64,000 nt of DNA from Brachynemurus nebulosus (taxonomy: Eukaryota > Arthropoda > Insecta > Neuroptera > Myrmeleontidae). Positions 48,101-57,855 of the stretch are shown here, piece by piece. The stretch lies in NCBI GenBank assembly GCA_035578155.1, contig JAPWDM010000001.1, positions 163,095,498 through 163,159,497 on the forward strand. Reading direction: 5' to 3'. Position 1 is the stretch's first letter, and each line of letters opens with the position of its first letter. A model generated the notes under the pieces. It did not search any database. It saw only the letters and a list, made by a program, of their open reading frames with translations, and was not told where the DNA came from. The translations under genes were made by a program, and so were the position numbers.

Positions 48101-50334
48101 TAATTCAGTCAAAATTAAAACCACTTACTAAATTCGTAAGTTTTATTCGTAAAATTATATTGTTTTCTTTTACTCTCCATATAACGAAAACTCTTTATAA
48201 CGTAATAAAATACACGGTCCCTTCAATTTCGTTATATGGAGTTTACACTGTATTTGAAAACGTTACTAACGGATACCATCCATTACTATATTACAGAATA
48301 CTATTAAGGTCGGAACTTTGACGTAACTGGCTGCCTCAATTATACATTTATATAATTAGTCTATAAAATATAATATATAATATGTTCATTGGTCTGTGGT
48401 TTCCATACTATCTTGACCTTACTCTGCTTCGTTGGAACTCAGTCATAAGAGAAGATTTTATTGAATCGAGAAAGCATCGGGAGTGTATCGAGAGAGGCTC
48501 TATACTCAATAGTGTAGGTGGAGAACGAATATTAAAGACGACACTATGATTTGAATATACCAAAATTAGTTACTGTCATAGCATAAGAGAAGGGTAGTAC
48601 AAAATAATTAATTTTGTCACATATTTTTTTTGTGTTTTAGATAAAATTCCATCAAGATCTCGAAGCATTGTACAAATGTATTCCAAAAGATATATTACCA
48701 AAAGACTATGGCGGTAGTGAACCAACATTTCAAGAATCTCTTGGTAAGATTATGGGTTTAACCTTTTTATATTTGACGGTTTAAGACGGATAACTTTCTA
48801 AAGACTAATGAATGATTTTTGGATATTCTTAGATTTTATTTGTTAGTATTTGATACACAAAATGTCAAAACTAAATACAATTCTCACGAACACCTTGTGA
48901 GATAAAAACTTTTATCTACTTTTATGATAAGCTATGTTCTACATAGAGTTGTGCGAAATCTTATACTTTACATACGCCTGTGTGTAAAGGTTCACAATTT
49001 TCTACACTTTTATTAATTTTTATCTTGTGTTTTATATTGAAATCTGTGCCTATATAGAATTTTTACTCAACAACTGAATGTTGGCATTTGTTTTTAATAA
49101 ATTTCAAGTTCTACATAATTTTAATATATTTGATTCGTGACACATTTATATTATTTATTGTGAATTTCATGTTAATCGTAGATAACGTATATTACGTAAC
49201 TCGGTTGTAAGGCATATTATCACTCGCCTTTGCGCGGCTCTTGCGTAACTTTTTCGCTCGTGTGCAATATACAACTTCCAACGTCACTTACGTAATATAC
49301 TATTATATGTAATAGTATATTATGCAATCGACAATCCTGCACGAGTTGCATATACCGTTTTTTATTACGAATTTCACATACTTTTTTCCATTATTATTAC
49401 TATTTTTAATCCTTTTTAAAATAAAATTTTTGAGTGTTTGTCTTTTTTTTTTTTGAATTAAATATTGTTTAAATTATTTTGTTGGTTGTTTCTATAGAAA
49501 TAATTATGAAATATTTATCAAATGAAAAATCAAGAGGCGGCTTTGCGTGTTTTGATTAAATTTTGCGTGTTTTATTGTCAATTTGCATGCGGAAAGTTTA
49601 CTTTCCCAACGCAAAAAAATATGTGGGAAGAGTACCGTGGACAAACAGCTATTTTGCGTACAAAAATGTGTGCGCCAAGTTAGTACTTCTCCCGCATGAG
49701 TAATAAAAAGTTATTTTTAACACTTAGCTAATCGAATTATTATTAAAAGGCCTAAAGGTCTAATTGAATGAACAAATATTTGATGCTAAAGCTTAAATTT
49801 TAATGAAACTTATTTTAAAAAAATTCAATGTTTAAGAATATTAAAAAACCATAATTAACAAATTTAGACTTAAAAACGATATCCTGACTTAATGCATGTT
49901 TAGTTCGACGCATTTGGCGAAATTCTTTTGGTATTTAAAATAATTTAAAAATAGCAAAAAAAGACTTTATAATAAACTTCTAGATTGTATAATAATTTTA
50001 AATGTAAATGAAAAAGAAAATCCAAGTTAAAACAAAGAAAAGAAAAGAAATTTAGACCTTTTTAGAGACCGTAATTAATTTTATGACTTATTTTGGAAAA
50101 AATTCTTTTATCAATATTAATTTGATTAAATAATATTTGAATTTTTGATGTAAATACTGAATCAAGCATCTCCTTTTTTCAGATAAATGGAAAAAACTCT
50201 TAAGCGTAAATCGTGAACGTATATTGGAAGATGCAAAAAGAAAATCAATTGAATCGAAACGTATAAATGGGACCTGTTATGAAGATATGTTTGGATCAAT
50301 GCATGGATCATTCAGACAACTAAATGTAGATTAA
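44990..50334 (+). CDS. CRAL-TRIO domain lipid-binding protein (alpha-tocopherol transfer protein-like), 6 coding exons
   Basis: Spliced exons 44990-45140, 45214-45370, 45612-45861, 45936-46046, 48641-48743 and 50183-50334 give 307 residues, the usual size for insect members. These cytosolic proteins bind small lipids (tocopherol, retinoids, phosphoinositides) and move them between membranes. Residues 1-100 form the CRAL-TRIO N-terminal helical domain (FNWTLQQPHIPENED; HSKFSLERSKRVVD). The lipid-binding fold spans about 105-255, with DLEG (161-164), GFHFLNTPSQFD (195-206) and LPKDYGG (242-248) at the expected places. The start has a good context (GACCATGG) and lies 6 nt after an acceptor, so a 5' non-coding exon is implied. 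Ligand and tissue cannot be told. The family is large in insects; orthology is not assigned. Introns 2, 4 and 5 contain transposons. Confidence 0.93.
45214..45370 (+). CDS. CRAL-TRIO gene, coding exon 2
   Basis: Acceptor ctgttttag, donor ATG|gtattt. Encodes NRLEIVLIHSKFSLERSKR and on to DSPEIQLALKT, residues 51-102, leaving two bases for a split Cys103. The first base comes from exon 1 (Arg51). Confidence 0.9.
45443..45485. mobile_element. pogo-like terminus fragment in intron 2
   Basis: CACCATAACCTCTTTTTATG then CGGTCACTTTTTGTGCGC after TA resembles the ends of the MITE family at 3446 and 30290. Only one end is present in the 241-bp intron. Confidence 0.4.
45612..45861 (+). CDS. CRAL-TRIO gene, coding exon 3
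   Basis: Acceptor tttttctag, donor AAA|gtaaat. Encodes PWIPLRRLTPN through SDPNNFNPWEA, GVLRADVE and the IIFDLEGLS strand to VVAIK, residues 104-186, forming the first half of the lipid pocket. Confidence 0.93.
45936..46046 (+). CDS. CRAL-TRIO gene, coding exon 4
   Basis: Acceptor tcctgtttcag, donor AGA|gtaagt, phase 0 at both ends. Encodes NGCGRRIRGFHFLNTPSQFD to PPKVFGR, residues 187-223, with the diagnostic H-F-x-N-x-P element of the fold. Confidence 0.93.
46302..46874. mobile_element. TA-flanked MITE in intron 4
   Basis: Ends CACAGCCACACAAAAAAAAT and TTTGCTTGTGTGGCTGTG are inverted and TA-flanked. Subterminal GGTTTAATTAACCCCATCAC pairs with GTGATGGGGTTAAAC, extending the inverted arms past 100 bp. 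No coding. Confidence 0.72.
46875..47678. other. Intron 4 interior, probable Harbinger-like remnant
   Basis: TTAGGCCCATTCGGAACTAC at 47213 and CACTCTCGATACGCTC resemble the left end of the element at 36626. AAGCATCGGGAGTGTATCGAG at about 48471 may be the far end, which would make the pogo-like element at 47679-48250 a nested insertion. Confidence 0.35.
47679..48250. mobile_element. pogo/Tigger-like deletion derivative in intron 4
   Basis: Ends CAGTGTAAACTCTATATAGC and CCATATAACG..GGAGTTTACACTG type are inverted and TA-flanked. At 48054 a plus-strand ATG opens MASNKKSLCIDEKVSFNSVK, which resembles the start of pogo/CENP-B-type transposases, and stops a few codons later. A transposase start with the body missing marks an internal deletion derivative of an autonomous element. 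Confidence 0.75.
48641..48743 (+). CDS. CRAL-TRIO gene, coding exon 5
   Basis: Acceptor tttttgtgttttag, donor CTTG|gtaaga. Encodes IKFHQDLEALYKCIPKDILP then KDYGGSEPTFQESL, residues 224-257, with the conserved L-P-x-[DE]-Y-G-G element closing the lipid domain. Confidence 0.93.
49185..49715 (-). repeat. Interspersed repeat T, copy A (intron 5)
   Basis: The part from ATTACGAATTTCACATACTT to TTCTCCCGCATGAGTAATAA matches, in reverse, the two halves of copy B at 54486-56365. The left part has inverted ATATTACGTAA words and ACTATTATATGTAATAGTAT. Class unknown; no coding. Confidence 0.65.
50183..50334 (+). CDS. CRAL-TRIO gene, coding exon 6 and stop
   Basis: Acceptor tccttttttcag. Encodes the C-terminal tail KWKKLLSVNRERILEDAKR through ESKRINGTCYEDMFGSMHGS to LNVD and TAA (50332-50334), residues 258-307. 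The basic helical tail after the lipid domain is normal for the family. Confidence 0.92.
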
Positions 50335-50489
50335 TATTTATTAAATTAAATTCCATTACTTAATCAATTTTATGTACATATGTTAAAATAATTGCTCATT
50401 TAGATTTAAGGTAGGAAATTTTTTGTGTTGATACTAGATAATTATTTTTAGATTAGAAAGTGTATTACTGAAATACCAAATTTAGTATG

Positions 50490-50495
50490 AATAAA
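50490..50495 (+). terminator. Poly(A) signal of the CRAL-TRIO gene
   Basis: AATAAA 156 bp after the stop codon, followed by GT-rich AATTGTGTCTATTGGTG at about 50581. A second, A-rich AATAAAATAA occurs at 50515. The predicted 3' UTR is about 170-190 bp. Confidence 0.65.
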
Positions 50496-50907
50496 GAAAA
50501 AAACATGTGTAAAAATAAAATAATTTTTAAACTCTTTAAAAAAAAATATTCCAACTCAAAACACTTACCTACAAAAATAAAAATTGTGTCTATTGGTGAG
50601 ATAGTCCAAAAAGTATGGTGACCTAGTTATAGATGACCTAGTTAAGTTGAATTTCAATACTGTGGGGTTAACTTTAGGGGTAATCTGGAAAGTGGGAAAA
50701 ATTTTTTCCCCAGGAGCATTGAACAGTGAATCAAAAAAAAACTTATTAAAACATGAATTCAATGAGAGTTGCGAAAAAATGTAAATATAAATCGCATCAA
50801 CAGTGTATTTTCATATCATTAAAATCTTTATACAGCTACACAGCTACATTTTAGATTATACTGTATTTTTAACAGCTTGGTCATATATACAGTATGTTAA
50901 TATAATA

Positions 50908-51601
50908 TACCGGGTGTTCCATTCGGAATTACACGTTAATTGATAACAGTGGATTCCCATACGGAAAAAGTTAGGGCCAAGAGTGCTTTGGATAAAATTT
51001 TTTGTTACTCGTAATTTTCTTTTACAAAATAATTTTTTTCCACCAAATTATCTGCACTATTTCTTCAACAGAATATTTTTTCGGATTTTTATTATTTTAA
51101 ATTTATTTTCAAGAAAATAAAACAATGCCTTTTGAATTTACAGAAAATGACACAAATAAATATTTATTGTGTGAAAATGTGAATTGCTTGAAAATTGCCT
51201 CATTTATTTCTTTATTTTACTGCATTATTGTTGTTAAAGGGATAGTAACAGTAATTATAATATTTAAATTGTTCCCCGTTTCAAACACAATTGATCATGC
51301 GTCATCGTTAAAAAATTAAATAATTCGTATATTTCAAACAAATCAATTTTCTATTCTTTTCTAAAAACAAATTGCAAATTTAAAATTTACGTAAGTGCAA
51401 TAATGAAACAGATAAAGCCAAGAAAACGGAAATTAGTTAAATTCATACGTAATGAATCATGGTTAAATTTAAGTGAAATGGACCATAGTATTATTAGTTT
51501 GTTCAAAGCACTCTTGTGACATAACTTTTTCCTTATGGGAATTCAGTGTTATCAATTAACATGTAAACCGTATGTGTACATCCAAACGGGACACCCCGGT
51601 A
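50908..51601. mobile_element. TA-flanked inverted-repeat element, 694 bp
   Basis: Ends TACCGGGTGTTCC and GGGACACCCCGGTA are inverted, and homology continues inside (GTTAATTGATAACA versus TGTTATCAATTAAC; AAGAGTGCTTTG versus CAAAGCACTCTTG). TA flanks both ends. The 64-codon frame at 51125-51319 is not a recognised transposase. Confidence 0.68.
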
Positions 51602-52420
51602 TATACATAATCATGTAGTATTCAGTTATTTAAGATTAACAGCTACTTTAATTTTCTTTTTCTTTTTTCGTATAATTGCTGGTTTTAATTTTTATAATTT
51701 ATTATGATAATAATATATAATAATAATCTGAGAGTGAGAAGTCATGTTGAGATCGTATGTTGAAATAAATTCTTGTATTTTTAACTAAAAAAATTATTTT
51801 AAATTTGTTAAATTATAAATAACAAGCAAGGCTAATTTTATAATTATTACAGTAAAAATCAAAATTTAAAACAAATTTTTAAATTTAAAGATGCTATACT
51901 GTTTGCTTTTTCTACATGAATTCTATTCTGAGATTTAAAGGTAACTTTTTATAAAAAGAAATAGCAACAGGATTCTACTTTAATAGCGTAAGTTTTATTT
52001 AAAAAATTCAAAATCATATTTGCGGAAAATATTAAACTTTTTTCGCGATTTTCGAATATGTAAGATTTTTATAACACGGCGTTGAGACCCAATTTGCACA
52101 ATTTTACGCCTCATTGTAGGATAAATTTAACGATAGGGTACAGTAAACTTCGACTAACCGTTACCGGCAGAATTGGAACTAATGTAAGTATAACAAATAA
52201 GAACTATAACGGTTAACCGAATAGACGGAAAACCGAAATTTCTTATTAACTTGATTTTACTATTACTTTGGGATGAAAACGAAAGTGTTTGCAAGTTGTT
52301 AATATGTATTTAATACAAAGTCGAAATAGATTTATCGTATATGGGGCAAATACAAACCAGTGTGACTAGCGCCTGACGTTCTAAAATTTAAAAATAAATA
52401 ATACAGCTAATTTGTATTTC
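51602..52420. other. No gene; one Tigger-like end at 52141
   Basis: CAGTAAACTTCGACTAACCG after TA at about 52143 resembles a Tigger/pogo terminus; the AACGGTTAACCGAATAGACGG stretch at 52208 may be its other, degraded half. Confidence 0.35.
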
Positions 52421-52815
52421 GTTTGTACCCGTTTGTACCGTATTTTATTTTTTTTTATACTTCGAAGGGTCAACACCTAGAAAAAATTTTAAAAAATGGC
52501 CAGCGCCCAACTTTTGGATATTTTAATTTTGTTGTTCTATCATTCGATAGAAATTCGTTTGTACTTAAAAAGAGATACACGGTATTCGAAATTCTAGGGA
52601 GGGTAAATTTTGTTGTTTATATGAGATATTCAAAATTTGAAGGCGGCATTCGATAGAAATACGTTTGTACCCCCTTGTACCGTTTTTCTTTTCGTTTGTA
52701 CCTCAAAAGTTTCGGAGATACACGGTATTCGAAAAATTCGAGGTCGAATTAATTTTGTGTTTTTAGAGATGTTAAAAAGAACACGGTATTTGAAAAATTG
52801 TGTTTGGTAGGTACT
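52421..52815. repeat. Diverged repeats with ACACGGTATTCGAAA units
   Basis: GATACACGGTATTCGAAA-type words occur at about 52572, 52719 and 52779, and TTCGTTTGTACC-type words at 52422, 52554, 52661 and 52691. The 77-codon plus and 70-codon minus frames arise from these repeats and lack family resemblance. Confidence 0.55.
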
Positions 52816-53720
52816 AATGAACATTTTTAAAAAGCTTTCCAATGATGTACCACAAGTTCAAGTAGGGTCTTGCAATTAAAAAAAAATTAGGTTCAGGTGG
52901 CTGTAGCCTAAGGCAATGGTTGCAGAATATTCCCATGCGGGCCATAATGGTTCTCCGTTCATTTTCGCTTTTAACAAATTTTAATTAGCTATTACCGTTT
53001 CAAAGGTAAGGCCCAATTTGTTTTTAAATTGACAGTGTGTATATATTTATAGCGTTACAAGACACTGTATGATTTTGATGCGGTCTGTACCTGAATGTGA
53101 GTGCAATGTTTACCTGTGGGTATACACCGCAACGACTGACAACAAGTAAGAGTTTGAAGGATTTCTTTTAATTTAAATATATAAAAACAATTAAAAAATT
53201 GATTCAGCTCAGTAAATCGCTCTCGACTATCAGCCGGCAAATTTAAAAGTGATTGTTAAAACTGTTCATATAATTATAATTTCCAGTATATTAGAGAATG
53301 TTAAAATGGGTACGTTAAAAAAACATTATTGTAATAATTTAAATATATGTGTGGTGATTAAAATCCAAGAGAAAATAATAATTTAATAAATAATAATGGT
53401 GTATGATTAATAAAAAAAGCCTCTTTAATTAATTAATTTTAAATGGAAAATTTGTGTTTTCATTTTCTTCATTATAAGTGAATAATTGTTTGGTGAAAAA
53501 TCCACAAATTGTTTCTATTTATCATACTACAAAAATTTCAGGTTGAATAAACTTTTATTTTTAATAACAACTTTAATGAAAATATTGGAAAAATACCAGT
53601 AGAATTCTACGGTTTTACTGAATTACTACCATTTACTCGAGACTTCTCCCGTGTGGTGTTTGGAATTATGACATCAAGTTAATACCTATAAAATATATCC
53701 TGCCACTATTGAGAATTGTT
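52816..53720. other. No gene recognised
   Basis: A 61-codon minus frame at 53055-53240 lacks an ATG and convincing splice sites. Otherwise AT-rich. Confidence 0.35.
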
Positions 53721-54215
53721 ATTTTTTGGGTGATTTTCCCACAGAAATAAAATGTTTTCCTGGGATAAAAAGTCGCCTGTGTTTTTTTCTGTCCCCTCTG
53801 TTTACAGTATACAAAGTGTAAATTTAATTATTTCATTATAAATATATTTTCCCTCGGGAATGACATATTTTCCCAGGGTAAAAAGTAAACGATGTTCTAT
53901 TTCCTTCTTTTTACTAACAATATGATATAAGTCTAAACAGAATCAAATTTAAAAATTTGCATGCGTTTTTTTGCCCCCAATTAACAGTCAGTTAGTGTAA
54001 TTTCACTGTTTCATTTTAAATACATTTTTCCTCGAGAAAAACATGTTTTCCGGAGCTAAAAGTAGCCTGTGTTCTTTTTTGTTCCCTCTGTTAACAATAT
54101 ACAAAGTTTGCAACCAATCAGCCGCTTTTTAATAGTCAACTGATACATTTTTCCTCGGGAATGAAATATTTTCTTGAGTATCAAGGTGTTCTATAACCGT
54201 CTCTGTTCCCCAAGC
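53721..54215. repeat. Helitron-like internal repeat array
   Basis: About four diverged units of 130-160 bp carry TTTTCCT(G/C)GG-type words followed by (G/C)TAAAAAGTAGCCTGTGTT and CCCTCTGTTAACA. These resemble the CCCGTGGGAAAA units inside the Helitron at 32659-33445. The ends were not located. Confidence 0.55.
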
Positions 54216-54821
54216 TTAAGAAATCGGAACAAATAGCCATTCCGAAAGAATCCGTAGGGACATTGGGAGTTAAAATTGGGACAAATCCGGGAAAACCGGA
54301 ACATATGCACATCCTAAACTTGTTCCTTATCGGAATTTACCCATCAAAATGTAAATCATATGTATTTGCATATTTAACTAATACGGTTATTGTTGTTTAT
54401 TTTCAATAATTAATTCAATATTTGGATTTATAAACCTTTCGTGCAATAACAATAATAATTAATGATAAAATGAAGATGCGTATATAAAATTTTTATTACG
54501 CATGCGGGAGAAGTACTAACTTGGCGCACACATTTCTGTACGCAAAATAGCTGTTTGCCCACTGTACTCTTCCCACATACTTTTTTGCGTGCGGAAAGTA
54601 AACTTTCCACACGCAAATTGACAATAAAACACGCAAAATTTAATCAAAACATGCAAAGCCGCCTCTTGATTTTTCATTTAATAAATATTTCATAATTATT
54701 TCTATAGAAACCACCAACAAAGTAATTTAAACAATATTTAATTCAGAAAAAAAAGACCAACACTCAAAAATATTATTTTAAAAAGTAATAAAAATATTAA
54801 AAATAGTAATAATAATAAGTT

Positions 54822-56198
54822 TGTACTTTCTCGTGTTTGTTTGGTGGATTTTTGTGTAAAGATCCCTTATTAATTTTTAGGAGTTGTTCCACCGTGGTAT
54901 GACCCATGTCCACGGTGGAACAACTCCTAAAAATTAATAAGTAATAATAATAATAATAAAAGTATAGCCGGGCATAAATCCAACCCCTCGTCCTCGTCGT
55001 GCTCGGCGGTAACTGCTAGCTGGCTGGCAGGCTAACGGGGCTCTGGCCTTGTAATAAATAAGACATTCACAAGATCATTTTATACACATAAGTTTTCTTT
55101 TGTTGCTGTTTGTTGTCCCTTATTTGTGTCTTTCGGCCGTTGGGGGCCCTCGGGTTCCCAAAGGTATTGTTAGTATCCCCGTTGCATCACTGAGTAGGTT
55201 TTGACTTTCGGGCTGTCTGTGATATTTGAGCTGTGATATTGAATCTGTGATATTCCGTTGTTGTTTCCGTTGTTATTGTTATTTTGTTGTTTGTTTTTGT
55301 TTTTCTTTGCTAGCGGAGGCCTTTAGTGCCTCCAGTAGTGTTGTTGTAACTCCATTGTACTGGTGGGTGGTTCCAGGCCCCCATGAGTACCATGGCATTC
55401 TGTGATATTATCTGTGATAGCTACTTTCTATTTTCTTTTTTTTTTTATGTTCATTGTCATGTTTTGTCCTTTTACCCCGTGAGGCCTTCTACGCCGAAGG
55501 TGGTATCTTTTCCAATAAACAGTACCCAGTGGGTGGTGGCCAGCGACCCCCAAATGGAGTAATTTTCTGCTTAGTTCTTTTTTTTCCCCGCTCTTTCATG
55601 AATTACCCATCTCGTTTCGGAGCTCGGTGTACAAACCGCCAGCCTCAGTCTGACACTAGCATTTCTCCTGAAAGTTGAAAACATACATGGGTCATACCAC
55701 TAACGGTTTCACACAGTTAGTGGTGTTTCATTTACCGTTAATTTTTTTTTGGTGTCCATTGGGTAGTTCTGGGCCCCTAATGGTACACCATTAAGTAAAG
55801 GAATTTCAGAACGAATCTCAACATTAATACCTGTCCGAATAATGTACGATTTACTTAGTCACACTGGATTTTTTGTTAAGTCTAGTGTTGCGCGATTGCC
55901 CTATTGTGTATGAGGACAGGACACTCATTGTTTTTACAATGTCGTGCCCTCACCGAGCATATTTATGAGCCCTGGGATGGCAGGGCTCCACCGTTGGCAT
56001 TTCTTTTATTGTATTTGTTTGTCCATTGTCTATTACATTAATGTGTCCCTGTCTGTATGTGTGTTTTATCTTTTGTGTGTATGGCGGCGCATGCCCGTTG
56101 ATGGCGATGCCGCCGGGCACTGCTGACCGCGCCATCCACCGGCAGCAGTGCTCCAATTTTAATTTAAAAAAAAAAAAAAAAATAAATAAAAAAATAAA
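54822..56198 (+). mobile_element. Retroposon-like insertion with poly(A) tail
   Basis: The insert inside repeat T copy B is GC-richer, contains recurring GGCCCCC..GTACCAT-type words (55375, 55768), and ends in a GCCGCCGGGCACTGCTGACC body followed by an A-rich tail at 56166-56198. A 3' poly(A) tail fits LINE or SINE insertion by target-primed reverse transcription. No reverse transcriptase is encoded; frames of 60-74 codons are incidental. The 5' portion includes a perfect hairpin. Confidence 0.55.
54866..54941. repeat. Perfect 32-bp-stem hairpin
   Basis: The arm at 54866-54897 (ending GTTGTTCCACCGTGG) is exactly complementary to 54910-54941 (starting CCACGGTGGAACAAC), around the 12-nt loop TATGACCCATGT. 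A 16-bp piece including the loop, GTGGTATGACCCATGT, recurs inverted at about 55685 as ACATGGGTCATACCAC. The absence of any mismatch suggests recent origin or constraint. Confidence 0.92.
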
Positions 56199-56365
56199 AG
56201 AATATGAAATTCGTAATAAAAACTAGTATGTGCAACTCGTGCGGGATTCTCGATTGCCCACTCAAGCGAATGAGCGCACTCACTACGTTCGTGTGCTCAA
56301 CTTTGCTTTCGTGGTCAATCGACAATTTCCCGCACTTATTGCAAAATATACTATTTCAAAATTTT

Positions 56366-56799
56366 GAAAAGAGATGCGTTAATTTATTTATAAATATTAT
56401 TATGTATACCTATCTTTTCACTTTTATATTTTTAAATGTCAAAATTTCAGCTATTATTAAAGTTTTGAAATATCAAAAATATGTTGAAAAAATTGAATCT
56501 TCTATTCATAATCTGAAGGTTATATTGTAATATGTTATTTTAAATGTTTTTAAAACGAAATATCACATTTTTCTAATCATATTACAGAAATTTTATTTTA
56601 ACTTTTTAACCCATACCCAAAACAAAATTGTAGGTTTGATTAAAAAGAAATTGAAAACTGTTTTCAACGTTAAATATCGGGTTCACGGAGCTACATTTTT
56701 TTCATTAAAACTAGTTTTAAAACACAACATTTGTTTATGGTAAAAGTGTAAAGTTATATTTTGCTTTATGTAAAAAAGTTTGTAAAATAAAATAAAAAA
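56366..56799. other. No gene recognised
   Basis: AT-rich; part of a 108-codon low-complexity frame (56204-56530) that overlaps repeat T. Confidence 0.35.
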
Positions 56800-57064
56800 T
56801 TTGGGGGACAGGTCTACCCACAGTGTGAACTTCCCATTGGGTGTCCTTAGAGACTAGAGACTACTGTACATAAATAATTCTTTTTTTCATTTCAAGCAAC
56901 TTCTCCCCTGGGCCCCCGATAGAGGCTTTGCCCCTTGCACCATACCGGGGGCTTCGCCTTCTGTACCTAAGGGTGGGAGCTCCACACTGATCAAACAAAT
57001 GATAACATCATTTATTCTCAAGATATGCGAGACAAAATATATTTCAGAAACAGTTTCTTATTTC

Positions 57065-57099
<35 letters not shown>

Positions 57100-57290
57100 T
57101 TTATAATAATATACTGGCGTTTTTAACATCGGTTCTTAGGCCATTATATAATAATGTTATGGTAAAAAATCCATATAATCTATCTTATCTTAATAAAGTT
57201 AATTCTGTTTTTTTACCACAAAAAACAAACCTCTAATCCGAATTTGCTGAAAACTTTATCTGGTCTTCATTTTTTGATTACGCATAATAA
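56800..57290 (+). repeat. Interspersed repeat S, copy 2
   Basis: Starts GGGGGACAGGTCTACCCACA and follows 22308-22790 with about 85-90 percent identity, apart from the long T run at 57066-57097. Confidence 0.75.
57066..57097. repeat. Poly(T) run of about 32 nt
   Basis: A T homopolymer inside repeat S copy 2; copy 1 has only short A/T runs at this place. Confidence 0.9.
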
Positions 57291-57527
57291 GTAGTAACGA
57301 AAATTATTCATTATTTTTTACTATACAGCCGTCATTTTGAAATTAATCGCTTGAAAAAAATTATAGTATACAATGACTGGTATATATGATAAATACCCTT
57401 TTTTGAGGTCTCGATTTATTTTGTAGTTTTTCAGAAAAAAAAATCCCAAAAAAGCCTATTTTTTCGGCCTCTAGAGCGGCCTAGCCCCTTAAATTACTTT
57501 TTCTTAGATTATACTAATCATTTACAC

Positions 57528-57764
57528 CAGGGGTGGCCAACCCAAATGATCTTGCGGGCCACTTTGGAAGCGCATCATAACTCCGCGGGCCGTATTAAAA
57601 ATTTTGCGTTCCCATATATTATGTATTTTTTTAATACATTGGTTTTCACTACCTTGCTCATTATAAAATAAATATATTTTGTATAAGTGTGATGAATCTC
57701 GCGGGCCAAAAAAAGTTCTAGGCGGGCCACATGCGGCCCGCCGGCCGCGGGTTGGCCACCCCTG
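57528..57764. mobile_element. hAT MITE with perfect 8-bp duplication
   Basis: Ends CAGGGGTGGCCAACCCAA and GGGTTGGCCACCCCTG are inverted. ATTTACAC flanks both ends exactly (57520-57527, 57765-57772). Internal GCGGGCC words recur. 237 bp, no coding. Confidence 0.92.
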
Positions 57765-57855
57765 ATTTACACAATATTGACAGTTTTAAAGTTTCCAAAA
57801 GTAAAAGGGTACTTTTAAACACATTTAAATATGGAGCCGAATTCTTCTTTTTGTA

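Larger units (their letters stand above)
54486..56365 (+). repeat. Interspersed repeat T, copy B (split)
   Basis: ATTACGCATGCGGGAGAAG at the left through AGTAATAATAAT near 54820, then ATGAAATTCGTAATAAAAAC from 56202, are collinear with the reverse of 49715-49185. About 1.38 kb of foreign sequence interrupts it. Confidence 0.65.

Noticed and set aside
55454..55678. 74-codon frame in the retroposon-like insert
   Set aside because: No reverse transcriptase or gag-like motif; it lies among repeated non-coding words of the insert.
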